From Evernia prunastri (Eukaryota; Ascomycota; Lecanoromycetes; Lecanorales; Parmeliaceae): a stretch of DNA of 64,000 nt. Below are positions 1 through 10,768 of this stretch, one piece after another. The stretch spans positions 19,650-83,649 of the forward strand of contig NKYR01000126.1 of NCBI GenBank assembly GCA_003184365.1, given 5' to 3'. Both the position numbers and the translations under genes were made by a program. The first letter of the stretch is position 1; each line of letters opens with the position of its first letter. The notes under the pieces were generated by a model. That model searched no databases. It was not told the origin of the DNA and saw only the letters and a program-made list of their open reading frames with translations.

Positions 1-1227
1 CTCTACCAAAGTGACACCCTTCTTTGCTAATAAGGGATTCAATCCTCGCATGAGCTTCTCCGCGGATCCTACCGACTATGAAACCACTCGCCAGCGACTG
101 GATGCTGCTAAGGCGGCAGATATCTCTGATCATATGAAGGATATCCTNGCCACCGTCTGGAAGTCTTTCTGCCAACGGCTCGGCATAGAGGCCAAACTGT
201 CTACAGCATTCCATCCGGAGACTGACGGACAGACAGAGCGTGCCAATCAGGATCTAGAACATCACTTACGAACTTATTGCAGTCACATGCAGGATGACTA
301 GGCCAAGTGGCTTCCTATTGCGGAATTTGCAGACAATGACGCTCAATCCGCCTCTACCAAAGTGACACCCTTTTTTGCTAATAAGGGATTCAATCCTCGC
401 ATGAGCTTCTCCGCGGATCCTACCGACTATGAAACCACTCGCCAGCGACTGGATGCTGCTAAGGCGGCAGATATCTCTGATCATATGAAGGATATCCTCG
501 CCTATGTCAGACAAATTTGGAGCATGCTCGGGAGAGCATGGCTACACAAGTGAACAAACATCGCCTCGATATCGAATTCAAGAAAGGAGATATGGTCTTC
601 TTAGACAGCCGCAACATTGAAACAACGCGCCCATCAAAGAAGCTGGGAGATAAGAACGAAGGGCCTTNATCAGGATCTAGAACATCACTTACGAACTTAT
701 TGCAGTCACATGCAGGATGACTGGGCCAAGTGGCTTCCTATTGCGGAATTTGCAGACAATGACGCTCAATCCGCCTCTACCAAAGTGACACCCTTCTTTG
801 CTAATAAGGGATTCAATCCTCGCATGAGCTTCTCCGCGGATCCTACCGACTATGAAACCACTCGCCAGCGACTGGATGCTGCTAAGGCGGCAGATATCTC
901 TGATCATATGAAGGATATCCTCGCCTATGTCAGACAAAATTTGGAGTATGCTCGGGAGAGCATGGCTACACAAGTGAACAAACATCGCCTCGATATCGAA
1001 TTCAAGAAAGGAGATATGGTCTTCTTAGGCAGCCGCAACATTGAAACAACGCGCCCATCAAAGAAGCTGGGACATAAGAACGAAGGGCCTTTCAAAGTCA
1101 TTAAAGTCGTGGGATCCGCATACAAGCTTCAACTCCCTCCCACAATGAAGATCCGTCCGGTCTTCAGTCCTAAGCTATTGACACTCGCTCCGACGGACCC
1201 ACTGCCTGGCCAGAAGAATCCTTCCCN

Positions 1228-2156
1228 AGGAGGTCTTTAGGCTTCATGGCCTGCCTCTCAGCATTATCTCCGATAGAGGGCCACAGTTTATAGCCACCGT
1301 CTGGAAGTCTTTCTGCCAACGGCTCGGCATAGAGGCCAAACTGTCTACAGCATTCCATCCGGAGACTGACGGACAGACAGAGCGTGCCAATCAGGATCTA
1401 GAACATCACTTACGAACTTATTGCAGTCACATGCAGGATGACTGGGCCAAGTGGCTTCCTATTGCGGAATTTGCAGACAATGACGCTCAATCCGCCTCTA
1501 CCAAAGTGACACCCTTCTTTGCTAATAAGGGATTCAATCCTCGCATGAGCTTCTCCGCGGATCCTACCGACTATGAAACCACTCGATATCGAATTCAAGA
1601 AAGGAGATATGGTCTTCTTAGACAGCCGCAACATTGAAACAACGCGCCCATCAAAGAAGCTGGGACATAAGAACGAAGGGCCTTTCAAAGTCATTGAAGT
1701 CGTGGGATCCGCATACAAGCTTCAACTCCCTCCCACAATGAAGATCCGTCCGGTCTTAAGTCCTAAGCTATTGACACTCGCTCCGACGGACCCACTGCCT
1801 GGCCAGAAGAATCCTTCCCCCCAGCCAGTTGAGACGCCTAAGGGAGACGCCTGGGTGGTGGAAGATATCCTGGACTCTCGCCGTCACTATGGCAAATTGC
1901 AGTACCAAGTGAGATGGAAAGATGATGACGATACCCTCACTTGGTGGAATACTGATAATGATGAGTTTGAGGGGGCCCAGGACGTAGTCAATGACTATCA
2001 CAACAAATATCCGGAGAACCCAGGGCCGCACAACGCTGTTGCCAAGTCAAAGCGGCCCCGCCGTCTCCGAAATCTCCGGGGTCTCGCCACTATTTTTATC
2101 CTTTCTGCTCGCAGACGACTCGCAGGCCAATCTACAGCGCTGGGGCATCGCTTGCC
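1228..2156 (+). pseudogene. Gypsy integrase/chromodomain fragment with internal 128-bp deletion
   Basis: This segment starts in the integrase catalytic region, runs through the ATVWKSF and HPETDGQTERANQ motifs, the linker and a complete chromodomain near 1843-2010, and stops at the N at 2157 inside the C-terminal tail. Compared with the copy at 669-1226, which is intact here, it lacks 128 bp at about 1584, between two CTCG tetranucleotides. The loss is not a multiple of three, so the integrase frame is broken and the chromodomain is read in another frame. The element piece is therefore dead. Identity to the neighbouring copies is otherwise near complete. Confidence 0.85.
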
Positions 2157-2157
2157 N

Positions 2158-2913
2158 ATGAGCTTCTCCGCGGATCCTACCGACTATGAAACCACTCGCC
2201 AGCGACTGGATGCTGCTAAGGCGGCAGATATCTCTGATCATATGAAGGATATCCTCGCCTATGTCAGACAAAATTTGGAGCATGCTCGGGAGAGCATGGC
2301 TACACAAGTGAACAAACATCGCCTCGATATCGAATTCAAGAAAGGAGATATGGTCTTCTTAGACAGCCGCAACATTGAAACAACGCGCCCATCAAAGAAG
2401 CTGGGACATAAGAACGAAGGGCCTTTCAAAGTCATTAGAGTCGTGGGATCCGCATACAAGCTTCAACTCCCTCCCACAATGAAGATCCGTCCGGTCTTCA
2501 GTCCTAAGCTATTGACACTCGCTCCGACGGACCCACTGCCTGGCCAGAAGAATCCTTCCCCCCAGCCAGTTGAGACGCCTAAGGGAGACGCCTGGGTGGT
2601 GGAAGATATCCTGGACTCTCGCCGTCACTATGGCAAATTGCAGTACCAAGTGAGATGGAAAGATGATGACGATACCCTCACTTGGTGGAATACTGATAAT
2701 GATGAGTTTGAAGGGGGCCCAGGACGTAGTCAATGACTATCACAACAAATATCCGGAGAACCCAGGGCCGCACAACGCTGTTGCCAAGTCAAAGCGGCCC
2801 CGCCGTCTCCGAAATCTCCGGGGTCTCGCCACTATTTTTATCCTTTCTGCTCGCAGACGACTCGCAGGCCAATCTACAGCGCTGGGGCATCGCTTGCCTG
2901 AGGGGGGGGGTAG
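2158..2913 (+). pseudogene. 3'-terminal Gypsy fragment: linker, chromodomain, tail and polypurine tract
   Basis: The segment holds the linker, the chromodomain (about 2575-2745) and the basic tail up to the G-rich tract at 2901-2910, which is the expected polypurine tract just before the 3' LTR. One extra base in the G run near 2711 shifts the frame inside the end of the chromodomain relative to the copy in 1228-2156. Chromodomain integrases of fungal chromoviruses target heterochromatin; that is family knowledge and not shown here. The coding copy is broken. Confidence 0.85.
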
Positions 2914-3136
2914 TGTTACGGACGTACCCTAGGTGTCAGGCACATAGGGAGTGTTTATGGCTATGTGTCTAGCACATAGAGTGTTTATTGGTTATTGACA
3001 CATTCCCATTGACACATAGGCTAGCGGGGATTCTTCCTAGTATTTAAGCGCTCTTCTTCTGTACATATTTCCTCCTTATCTAGTTGTCTTATTCAATTTA
3101 CCCCCATTAGACTTGACTCTGGGCACGGTTCTGACA
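2914..3136 (+). repeat. 3' long terminal repeat of the Gypsy element
   Basis: The stretch opens with TGTTACGG directly after the G-rich polypurine tract and closes with TTCTGACA at 3136, giving the canonical TG...CA ends over 223 bp. It contains a TATTTAAG box at about 3041 followed by pyrimidine-rich sequence, as expected for an LTR promoter. The 5' LTR is not in the window, so the right boundary rests on the CA end alone and could be off by some bases. No target duplication can be tested. Confidence 0.7.
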
Positions 3137-3796
3137 TCGAAGAATATTCGTCAAGTTACGCAATCGACTGTTGATCTTATGCTATAACTAGATGTTACAG
3201 ACAATCTACTGCGATCTCTACAGAAGTTCACTCGTGAGAAGATTATTATAACCTAATGTGATCTCTTGATGAAAGCACGACTCGAGATCACAATTGCAGT
3301 CGAAAATGCTCGCAAATCTCGCAAGTCAGAGATCAATAAGATACTTCAGAAGGGTGGGGTTCTTTATTCGGACAATACTCGTCATATAAATCAAGAACGA
3401 CTAAAAATTAAGCGTGAACGAGAGATGAAACGAAAGAAGACCTAACATAAGAGATACGATAATGCCCTGAAGAAGATCTACAAAGGGATCAAATCCCACC
3501 TGAAGACGTGACAGTCATCTAGACAGTGGGAGGTACGCATTTGGAAGGAAGTTATTAAGGAGTTCATGAATAATGTAGCCATATATGTAGATTAGTGGTG
3601 TTTTTTTGGTGTATGGCTGTTTTTGGCGCATGGCTGGAGAGCACTAAGCGAGGGACGAGCTTAGTGCGTTGCACGATTACCAGACAGAGCGTTGGAAATA
3701 AAGAGTTTCCGTGTCGTACTGTCGACATTTTGATTACTTTAAGAGCTTAGAGATCTGCAAATACTAGTTACATGTTCTTGCAGCAAGTCTCATACT
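3137..3796. other. Decayed repeat DNA between LTR and NOP13
   Basis: No intact gene. Around 3195-3580 a plus-strand reading shows Lys/Arg/Glu-rich peptide interrupted by several stop codons (for example LEITIAVENARKSRKSEIN). The composition resembles the C-terminal tail of pogo/Fot1-type DDE transposases, but there is no catalytic motif, so the assignment is weak. 3590-3796 holds the 3' flank of the minus-strand NOP13 gene. Confidence 0.35.
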
Positions 3797-5014
3797 TTAC
3801 GTGAACGTGATCTTCTTTCCCTGACTCTTCACAATTCCTCCGCCCACCCGCGGAGCTGCTGCAAGAGCTGCACCAGGCTTGACCGTCCTAGCATCAAACT
3901 TCCTCGGGAATCCTTTGTCCGAAGATGCTCCTTCTTTGGAAGCAGGTTGCGCCATCGATCCGCGATCTGGATCAGCCACGTTAACTCCATCTTTGTTGGC
4001 ACTACCATCCTTTCCATAGCGTTTCCTATATCTGACATCCTTTCCTTCAGCAAATTCCAGTTTTAATGGCCGCCCATGCAGCTTATTAACCCACCACTTC
4101 CTCAATTTAGGCTTCTTTCTTGGCTTTACGTCACCCTCCTCCGCTAACGCCTCTGAAATCTCTTCGTCTTCGTTTTCAGTGTTGGTTTCTTGCTCAAAAT
4201 TGACCCAGCCTCTCACTGCAGCCTCGCCTGATTCCAATTCTGCAAATTCGACCCAGGCGTACCCCTTGCATTTCCCCGTATCCTCGAACGTTGCGATGTG
4301 CACATCCAGCATCTCTCCACATCTTAGAAAGTGTTCTTCAAGGTCCTGCTTGGTAGTTTCAAAGGCCAGATTTCCCACGAAGATACGCCTGCTGGGTGGT
4401 TTGCCACTGCTTACAATGGCACTTTCTTGCTCTTTAGTCCTCTCTGGCCTCCCTTCAAAGCTCTTTGAGTCCTTGATCAGCACCCTCCTCCCCGTAAGTA
4501 GCTTTTCACTCAATGCCAGCGCCTTTGTCAACGCTTGGTCGGTAGAGAAGTCGACGTAGGCGAATCCCTTGTTTTGGGGCTTGATCCTCTGCCTTGAATT
4601 TGCAACAGTGCCCTGGCTTGGCGCTGGCAGATGTAGTCGTGTAATCATCTCGTCCGTTATATCTGTGTCTTTAGTGAGGAACCCGCGTAGATCAGCTTTA
4701 GTCGCGGTCCAGGGTAGATTGCCAATCCAAATGCCATACTCCGAGCGCTTCGCTGGTGCCGAAGCAATTGCTGGGGCATCTTCGTCTGATGAAGAGCCTG
4801 TTTGCACAGCACTGCTCTTGCTCTTTGAGTGTGGGACAGTAGGAGTAGCGTTGCCTTTCTTGGCCTTGCGAAGAGCTTTCTTGGAGGGTGGTTCGGGGGC
4901 AGTCACATCAACCTCAATCTCTTTAGCTGTGATTTCTTCTCGTTTTCGCTTCCTGGACGGAGACAGAGGTGGTGTGATGACAGAGTTTTCAATTGCTGTA
5001 GAATGGCGGCCCAT
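3797..5014 (-). CDS. NOP13: Nucleolar RNA-binding protein with two RRMs, NOP13-like
   Basis: Single exon, 405 aa, start taken at the ATG at 5014 (MGRHSTAIEN). The acidic/basic N-terminus carries a nuclear-localisation-like RKRKRE at 21-26. RRM1 spans about 94-183 with RNP2 IWIGNL and RNP1 KGFAYVDF. RRM2 begins at about 210 with IFVGNL and CKGYAWVEF. Spacing of the RRMs and the RRM1 loop resemble yeast Nop13, a nucleolar protein associated with pre-ribosomes. The C-terminus is Lys/Arg-rich and ends in GKKITFT. It is divergently transcribed from the IEC3-like gene, with 214 bp between start codons. Assignment as NOP13 is likely; Nop12-type proteins are the main alternative. Confidence 0.85.
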   Translation of the reverse strand: MGRHSTAIENSVITPPLSPSRKRKREEITAKEIEVDVTAPEPPSKKALRKAKKGNATPTVPHSKSKSSAVQTGSSSDEDAPAIASAPAKRSEYGIWIGNLPWTATKADLRGFLTKDTDITDEMITRLHLPAPSQGTVANSRQRIKPQNKGFAYVDFSTDQALTKALALSEKLLTGRRVLIKDSKSFEGRPERTKEQESAIVSSGKPPSRRIFVGNLAFETTKQDLEEHFLRCGEMLDVHIATFEDTGKCKGYAWVEFAELESGEAAVRGWVNFEQETNTENEDEEISEALAEEGDVKPRKKPKLRKWWVNKLHGRPLKLEFAEGKDVRYRKRYGKDGSANKDGVNVADPDRGSMAQPASKEGASSDKGFPRKFDARTVKPGAALAAAPRVGGGIVKSQGKKITFT

Positions 5015-5228
5015 TGTCACTACTTTTAGCTGTCTAGTTGCTTGGACTTGGTGAAGTTAGTGGAGTTGAAGAAAATAGATGACGGCAAAATCTCGGCAAC
5101 GCGCTTTGACAATGAGTCGCGATGCAGATGCAGATCATTCCACTTTGCTTGCTTAGACCGACTCTTCGGAATATTGTTCCCCTCTTCAAACCTACACCTT
5201 CTTTACACAAAACTGCCAGCCATCAATT

Positions 5229-6431
5229 ATGTCTTTTGCTACTGTCAATAATCAGGATGCTCTACCTTTGGCCAATGAAGAACTCACCAGACCAAGTTAC
5301 AAGTCATACAAGTATGGAGCTCATTCCAGCTGATTCAGAAGACTCCTACTGACCACCTCTGCAGGAAGAAGTTCCTAAAACTGAGGCATAAATTCAAAGA
5401 CAGGATGAGGGATAGCAATAGATTTTTCGACGAAGAGCAGCATGCCATGAGACTAGCCCGACGTCTCCAGGAGCAGAACGAGTACTACTACCTCCAAGGG
5501 CACTGGGGACTCAATTGCTAATCGCATCTCTTGCAGTCAGCTCCTGGACCTCCTTCTCGACGTCAACGAGTCCACAAAAGTCTCACCCCATCTCCGCTAC
5601 GACCTCCGCTCCCCAACCCCAGACGCCTCCGCTGTTCCAGCACTCGAACCAGACCTCCCCCCGTGCGACCCCTCGGAGATCGAAACCACCCGCGCCGCCC
5701 TCGAAGAAGCGAAACAAGAGCTCGACGCTGGTCAGATTACGCCGGCCGTTTATAAAAACATGGAAGCGGAATGTAATGCCATCTTGAATCGCACGAATTC
5801 CCTTTCCAACCTGTCGAGAGCCCAACATACGACCCTCAATATCGTCAGTGCAGAAGAAATGCCGAAAGACCTGCTGCAAGAAGCACCAATAGGCTACATG
5901 ACACCCGTCCATGAAGATGAATATCTTTCCGCACTCGATGCCTATCTAGCAAACCTGCCTCTTAATGCCCCACTACTACTCCCTCGTCCCTTCAGACCCA
6001 CGGATCGCGAGCGGGAGAAAGACGCACAAATACGGAATCCTGTCTCCGTATACAACTGGCTTCGTGAGCACAAACCCAAAGTGTTTCTCCAGGATCCTCG
6101 CCCGGAAGAAAAGGAGCCCGCACCCGAGAAAGTTCCCAGCGTTTCGGAGTCCGCAGGCCACAAAGCCCCTTCGAAACCTCCTTCCTCGGGCACTGCGAAG
6201 CGGCGATCTGCCGTACCGAAACAAGAGGTAGAGCCTGAGCCGGAAATTCTAGATGATGAAGGAAATGTGATTGGGGGTGTGGGGATTGACCTACCTGCAC
6301 CAAAGAGTAAAAGGAAGAGAGATGACGATGCGTATAGACCCAAGGGTGGAAGCAGTAAACCGAGGAAAAGGGGCAAGGGGAGTAGCGGAACCGTTGTGAG
6401 AAAGACCGAAGGTGAAGAGGAGGGTTCCTGA
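5229..6431 (+). CDS. IEC3: INO80 chromatin-remodelling complex subunit IEC3-like
   Basis: Predicted exons 5229-5311, 5365-5481, 5537-6431; 364 aa. The first two introns are about 53-55 bp, and splicing restores a continuous helix-rich N-terminus (SYKSYKKKFLKLRHKF, then EEQHAMRLARRLQEQNDQLL) typical of the Ino80 Iec3 family. A middle region (YMTPVHEDEYLSALDAYL, LPRPFRPTDREREKD, VYNWLREHKPKVF) is also characteristic. The C-terminal third is disordered and basic with PKSKRKRDDD. The protein is expected to act in the nucleus as a non-catalytic subunit of INO80. Only the third exon is visible as a long reading frame, so automated callers could miss the N-terminus. Family call is good; the exact start is likely. 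Confidence 0.8.
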
Positions 6432-6799
6432 ACAGATTTGGAGCCTTTACTATACAAAGACTTGCTCTGTGACATTATCAAATGTAACTTCAATGAATAA
6501 AGCTGCGCGAAAGGATCACAAGCGACCGAGACCATATCCCTCCTCCCATCCTGTTTACTATAGTCATGATAAGAAGTCCCAACCACAGCGTTTTTGTTTT
6601 GCCGGGATGTTTAGTACGTATTACGTTGAATTCCTGAATGGCGCTTGGTGAAATGGTGTTGTTGTGCTTTTGTTTTCTAATGAAGACCATGCTATACAAC
6701 AACAGACAATACTAGATCACATGAACACAATTGGGGGTATCATGCTCTTCAACGTGATCGCACTAGCTCTACAAGCACCGAAGGCAAACAGCTAAATTC
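6432..6799. other. Convergent 3' region
   Basis: The stretch lies between the 3' ends of the IEC3-like and tryptophanyl-tRNA synthetase genes. AT-rich, with no further gene or RNA recognised. Confidence 0.6.
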
Positions 6800-8336
6800 C
6801 TAAGGCTGGCCACTGTTCTGCAACCGTTCCATCTCACCATCAATCAAGGCCAGCTCCCTTTGCAAGAGCTTCTTACGCTCTTCTAGCATAGCCACTTGTT
6901 CCTTTTCAGGGGGCATACTCCTGAAATTGAGCTGCCTCGGTCTCATGAATTCTTCTCTGATTTCGGGTGTAACGGTTTTCCGCCGCTCGCGGAACGCAGC
7001 CACGTAGGCCTGAAGTTCCTTGGTCGCCGCAGCTTTCATTTCTCCACTCTGCATGAGGCCCCTCTCGTACCGGTCCCTTAACGACTCCAACTCCTCATCT
7101 GATTCGAGGAAGAATGTCAAGTACTGGAATGGCACATCCACCGCCGTTCTGCCTCCTATCTGTTCTTGAAGCTCGCGGGTATCTTGCCCGCCAGAGAACG
7201 CTTTTCCAACTTTCTTTTTTATCTGGTTGTCGGTATCGTTGAGGTAGATGCTCGATTCTGTGTCCGACGCCGACATCTTAGATTCGCTGCCACGTAGGGA
7301 GGGGAGGAAGACTGTGTGGATCAAGGCGGGTTTGACTAGGCCTAGCCGTGGTGCATTGTCGCGGCATTGGCGAAAATAGGGGTCTTGATCTATTGCACAG
7401 GGAATGAGACAGGGTATCTTGGAGACTGTTTTAGGGTTCGAGCCGAATATGAAAGGGAAAGATGTGGCGAATGAAGTGGCTGATTGTGTTGCAGGGAAGG
7501 CGAATTCAAGTATGTTATTACTGTTGCAATGGTAAGTAACAAATCGGTTTTGAAGGGCATTATGGCATTGGAAAAACCTACGTATCGTTGAAACCAAACG
7601 TCCCTTTGATTTGATTGTTGGTTGTCTTCTTGCCGATTTCAAGTATATTATAGCCAAATGCCGCCCCACGCCCACCATATATGAAGTCGGTATCCGCGAA
7701 TATAAAGGTTTTAGCCGGGTCGAAGCCGATTGCTATGATATCCAACGCATTTTCAAGAGCAAAATTCCGGCATTCTTTGAGAGTCAATTTTGGCGTGTGG
7801 AGGAACTTCTCATCGTCGGTGAGCATAATGACTAATGGCACGTTAAATGCATCTTGCAAATATCTACCGATGAGGGAGTTAGCGGGCACCTTTTGATAAA
7901 ATATTGGAGGACTTGTGCCCACGAACTTAGTAAACTCAAAAGGCACTGAATGGCCCACATGCATGCTACCGCTAGACGGACCCCGTCCGGTATATAGAAA
8001 GAAAGGGATGCCTTTCTCGTACTTGTCGAGTATCAGGTTAAGATCCCTATGACTAAAGACCAAACCCCGACGTAACAGCCTGTGCGGTGGTTTTCCAGTA
8101 AGTCTTTCGAACCGCTCAAGCATAGGTTTATCAATTCTCTGTGACCCAAAATGGTCGATCAGTTTGTCATAGTCTATGGCAACGGCTTTGCCATGTTCGT
8201 CGACTCCTCCCGAGACATCGAATGGAGTGATTATTTGCTCTTTTGTTTTCGATTCTTGGGATGTCTCTGCCAATGAGAGGGCAGTCAGTGCTGGTGGCTG
8301 TCCGGGCTCATCTGGTACATCTGATACTGTTGCCAT
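6800..8336 (-). CDS. WRS1: Tryptophanyl-tRNA synthetase, cytosolic
   Basis: Two exons, 8336-7582 and 7520-6800; 491 aa. The 61-bp intron interrupts the FGFND...NILEFAFPA region, and splicing restores the family alignment. The class I HIGH signature appears as MHVGH at 125-129 and the KMSKS loop as KMSAS at 333-337. IDQDPYFR near 295 is typical of eukaryotic/archaeal TrpRS. The enzyme charges tRNA-Trp. The ATG at 8336 (MATVSDVPDE) gives no obvious mitochondrial presequence, which fits the cytosolic form. It is divergent from the PRELI-domain gene with 211 bp between the start codons. Confidence 0.95.
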
Positions 8337-8547
8337 TGCGATCAAGCGACTATGAAATGGAACGACCCAAGGTAATGAGCAGTGTTTGCTGACAGTGGGT
8401 CACTTCTCGCACATCGGGGTTTGCGGACGCCGTTTCCCCGCACTAGCGCAGTCTCTACCCGCTTCTGCTCGACCCAAGTCGACTTGATTTTTGGATAGCT
8501 TCATCATTCGCAATGATAATTCTCCCGTCATTGAAATCATCTAGATC

Positions 8548-9369
8548 ATGGTCAAGTTTTATGAGAGCTCTTTCAACTATGACTACCCTTTTCCGGCCGT
8601 GAGCCTTGCCTACTTTCTTCGTTACCCCAACCCCTACGCGACTCACGTGCTCTCTACTGATGTCATCGATCGACAATTTGACCCATCAACACAACGGCTC
8701 ACTACTACGCGATTGCATCTCAAAAAGTCGAAACTACCTCCCACGGTTCTGAAACTGTTACCAAAGGGCATATTGGGTTCAAGTGCGGATGCTGGACAGA
8801 GCTACATTCTCGAGAAAAGTGTGATTGATGCCAAGGAAGGATGGATGAGGACAGAATCAAGGAACCTGGAGTGGACGGGCATATTGAGTGTGATTGAGAA
8901 GCAGATTTACAGACGGCCGTCTTCGTGGCTCGCTACGTCAGAAAATTCGAAATTGGATTTGGTGGAGAGCACGAAGGGCGAAGGAACGGATGTAACGACG
9001 ACGGTCACCCTCCTGTCACGCTTCGGGCAGGCGAAGATATCAAGGAAGAAGGGGGAAGCTGGCGCAACGAGTCCATTACCGGCAACAGACGCAGATGAGG
9101 AAGCTCCACCAAAGAAGGGCTTTTTCTCGTCATGGTCGACTTCATCGCTCCAGCGCAGCATTGAGATGATCGGATTGAGGAGGACAAGAGAGGCAACAGG
9201 AAAGAGTAACGAAGGAATGAAGGTCGTGTTGGAACGGCTTCGTCGTGGTGGCCTCGGTCGGGTTCTTGAAGGCATGCAGGAAGATCGGCATAGGGCATTC
9301 GGGCAAGACCCCGGGTCGCCTTTCAAGCGGGCATGGCGACAGGAACAAGACTCGAGTGGCGAGAGTTAG
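8548..9369 (+). CDS. PRELI/MSF1-domain mitochondrial lipid-transfer protein, Ups family
   Basis: Single exon, 273 aa. The N-terminal about 190 residues form the PRELI/MSF1 domain: the start MVKFYESSFNYDYPFPAVSL, FLRYPNPYATHVLSTDVI, TTRLHLKKSKLP and the conserved RNLEWTGILSVIEKQIY are all visible. Yeast members (Ups1-3) move phosphatidic acid or phosphatidylserine across the mitochondrial intermembrane space with Mdm35. The YPNPYATHVLS and RNL..TGI signatures look closest to Ups1 (cardiolipin branch), but assignment among paralogues is inference. The C-terminal 80 residues are charged, contain a RxRR-like helix and are longer than in yeast. Confidence 0.85.
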   Translation: MVKFYESSFNYDYPFPAVSLAYFLRYPNPYATHVLSTDVIDRQFDPSTQRLTTTRLHLKKSKLPPTVLKLLPKGILGSSADAGQSYILEKSVIDAKEGWMRTESRNLEWTGILSVIEKQIYRRPSSWLATSENSKLDLVESTKGEGTDVTTTVTLLSRFGQAKISRKKGEAGATSPLPATDADEEAPPKKGFFSSWSTSSLQRSIEMIGLRRTREATGKSNEGMKVVLERLRRGGLGRVLEGMQEDRHRAFGQDPGSPFKRAWRQEQDSSGES

Positions 9370-10768
9370 TCTAGACCGACAAGGCCCGGTGGGATTTTGA
9401 CCCATTTGTCAACGAAGGAGCGAAGCATAGCGGCGCGGGAAAGCGAGGGGTTGGGGGAATTGTTCGGATTTTACTTTCGATAAGTGTCGTTAAACCTGTA
9501 TTTAGCTAGCAAAGATGTCCAATTTGTGTGCTTGTCTCGCTTGTTGTCTGACGACTTACGAGGCTCGTAAGCACGGGATATAAAATAGAAAATTCAAATC
9601 TCGAAAGGCCGCCTTTTTCCATCGATAGCAAGGGAAGGGATCCGGGTCTCGTGCTTCGGGGTTGGTGAACTCAAAGCCTTCTTGAAGCTGACCTTCCATT
9701 TTCAATCGAGCTAGATCTAATCAACCCGCCACCAAGCCTCTCGATTTATTTAATGTACCATTTTTACCGTGCATTACTCGGTGTTTTGAAGAGGCTGAAC
9801 TTCTGAAGAATCCATCGTAGCACTAGGTAGGTACATAGACAGCAATTCAGTATACTGTACCCACTTTTTCAAGTTGGCCCGTCAGCGCTGAATATGTAGC
9901 CAATAAACGAAGCCAGTAATCGTCGTCCTCTAGCCGCTGTCGGCCGCCCTCGTAATTTATCCAACAAGCATACACGCGGAACATCGCGAACCTTCGCGAA
10001 CCCTCAATGGCCCGGATCGACGACGTGACATTAGCTTGCATATACAACACTCGCTTTCTGACCATGCTAGGTAGGTACTTTACGGTGTATAGAGTACCAA
10101 CATGATCTGTAATTTTCTATAGGATCTCGAGAAATGAAGCTATGTATGGCCCGCCCTCCCCGTTGGCCTTCCCTTTTGAGCCTCGCCATTGACACCTTCC
10201 ACGAAGAAGCTTGGAAGCTTGGACCCTTAGACCCGTTTTCAAACTTTTCCAACGTCCGCTTAAGTCTGCTACTGCGTACGATATATGCTAAACCGCAAGG
10301 ACTCCATCTATGAATATTTTGGAGTTTTGGACCCACTCTCTTCCTTGGCAACCCTGAAATAGAATTGCATGAGGGGAAATAGGTACAGAAATACACCATC
10401 ATGCAGGAGTTCCGTCTACGCGGGATTCGAATGCCTGCGCTATCGATTGCAAGCGCTCGTTCACGGGCATGTCTAGTTTTATGAGGTTGGTTTCAAGTAC
10501 TCAGGTACCTACTTAAGATGCATACAGTCCCACGTCGCCTGCACGGCCAGTGTCTTCTTAGGTCTGCATGCATAGTCGTCGTTGATTGCGGAGAGCTTCG
10601 CTGTATATAATCTCTTTTGCATTTACCGGGTACTTTCGCTTTTCGTGAGGCTCCGCGTCACCTGAGTCTCCCAGCCTTTCAGCACCTTTTAAGTTATATC
10701 CTTCTCGTTGCTTCCGTCTCGGATTGCGTTCAATCCTTCGTCACAAGCTCCATCTGAAATCTGTCAAC
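9370..10768. other. Long intergenic region without recognised gene
   Basis: About 1.4 kb between the Ups-like gene and the DUF3455 gene. Only short overlapping frames without family features. A GATTCGAA motif at about 10425 resembles a tRNA T-loop, but no cloverleaf can be built. The last 170 bp contain a TATA box. Confidence 0.6.
10604..10610 (+). promoter_or_regulatory. TATA box of the DUF3455 gene
   Basis: TATATAA lies 159 bp upstream of the ATG at 10769, followed by a pyrimidine-rich leader (ctcttttgc, and cttctcgttgcttcc further on) as is common for strongly expressed fungal genes. Position and motif only; not tested. Confidence 0.45.

Larger units (their letters stand above)
1..2913 (+). 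mobile_element. Stacked fragments of one Ty3/Gypsy (chromovirus-type) retrotransposon, 3' half of pol
   Basis: At least five partial copies of the same sequence follow each other, split by single Ns at 148, 668, 1227 and 2157. Each covers part of the integrase C-terminus (HPETDGQTERANQ core visible at 149-301 and 1291-1430), the GPF-type linker (GPFKVI) and, in the last two, a chromodomain (VVEDILDSRRHYGKLQYQVRW). Between copies the sequence is almost identical, so they are recent or are one repeat assembled several times. The copy in 149-667 has a premature stop at 299-301 and a one-base loss near 514. No gag, protease, reverse transcriptase or 5' LTR is present. None of these pieces is a working element. 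Whether the tandem order is real or a scaffolding artefact cannot be decided from the sequence. Confidence 0.9.

Noticed and set aside
10415..10490. Possible tRNA (GATTCGAA box)
   Set aside because: No 5-bp T stem, anticodon stem or acceptor stem can be formed on either strand.
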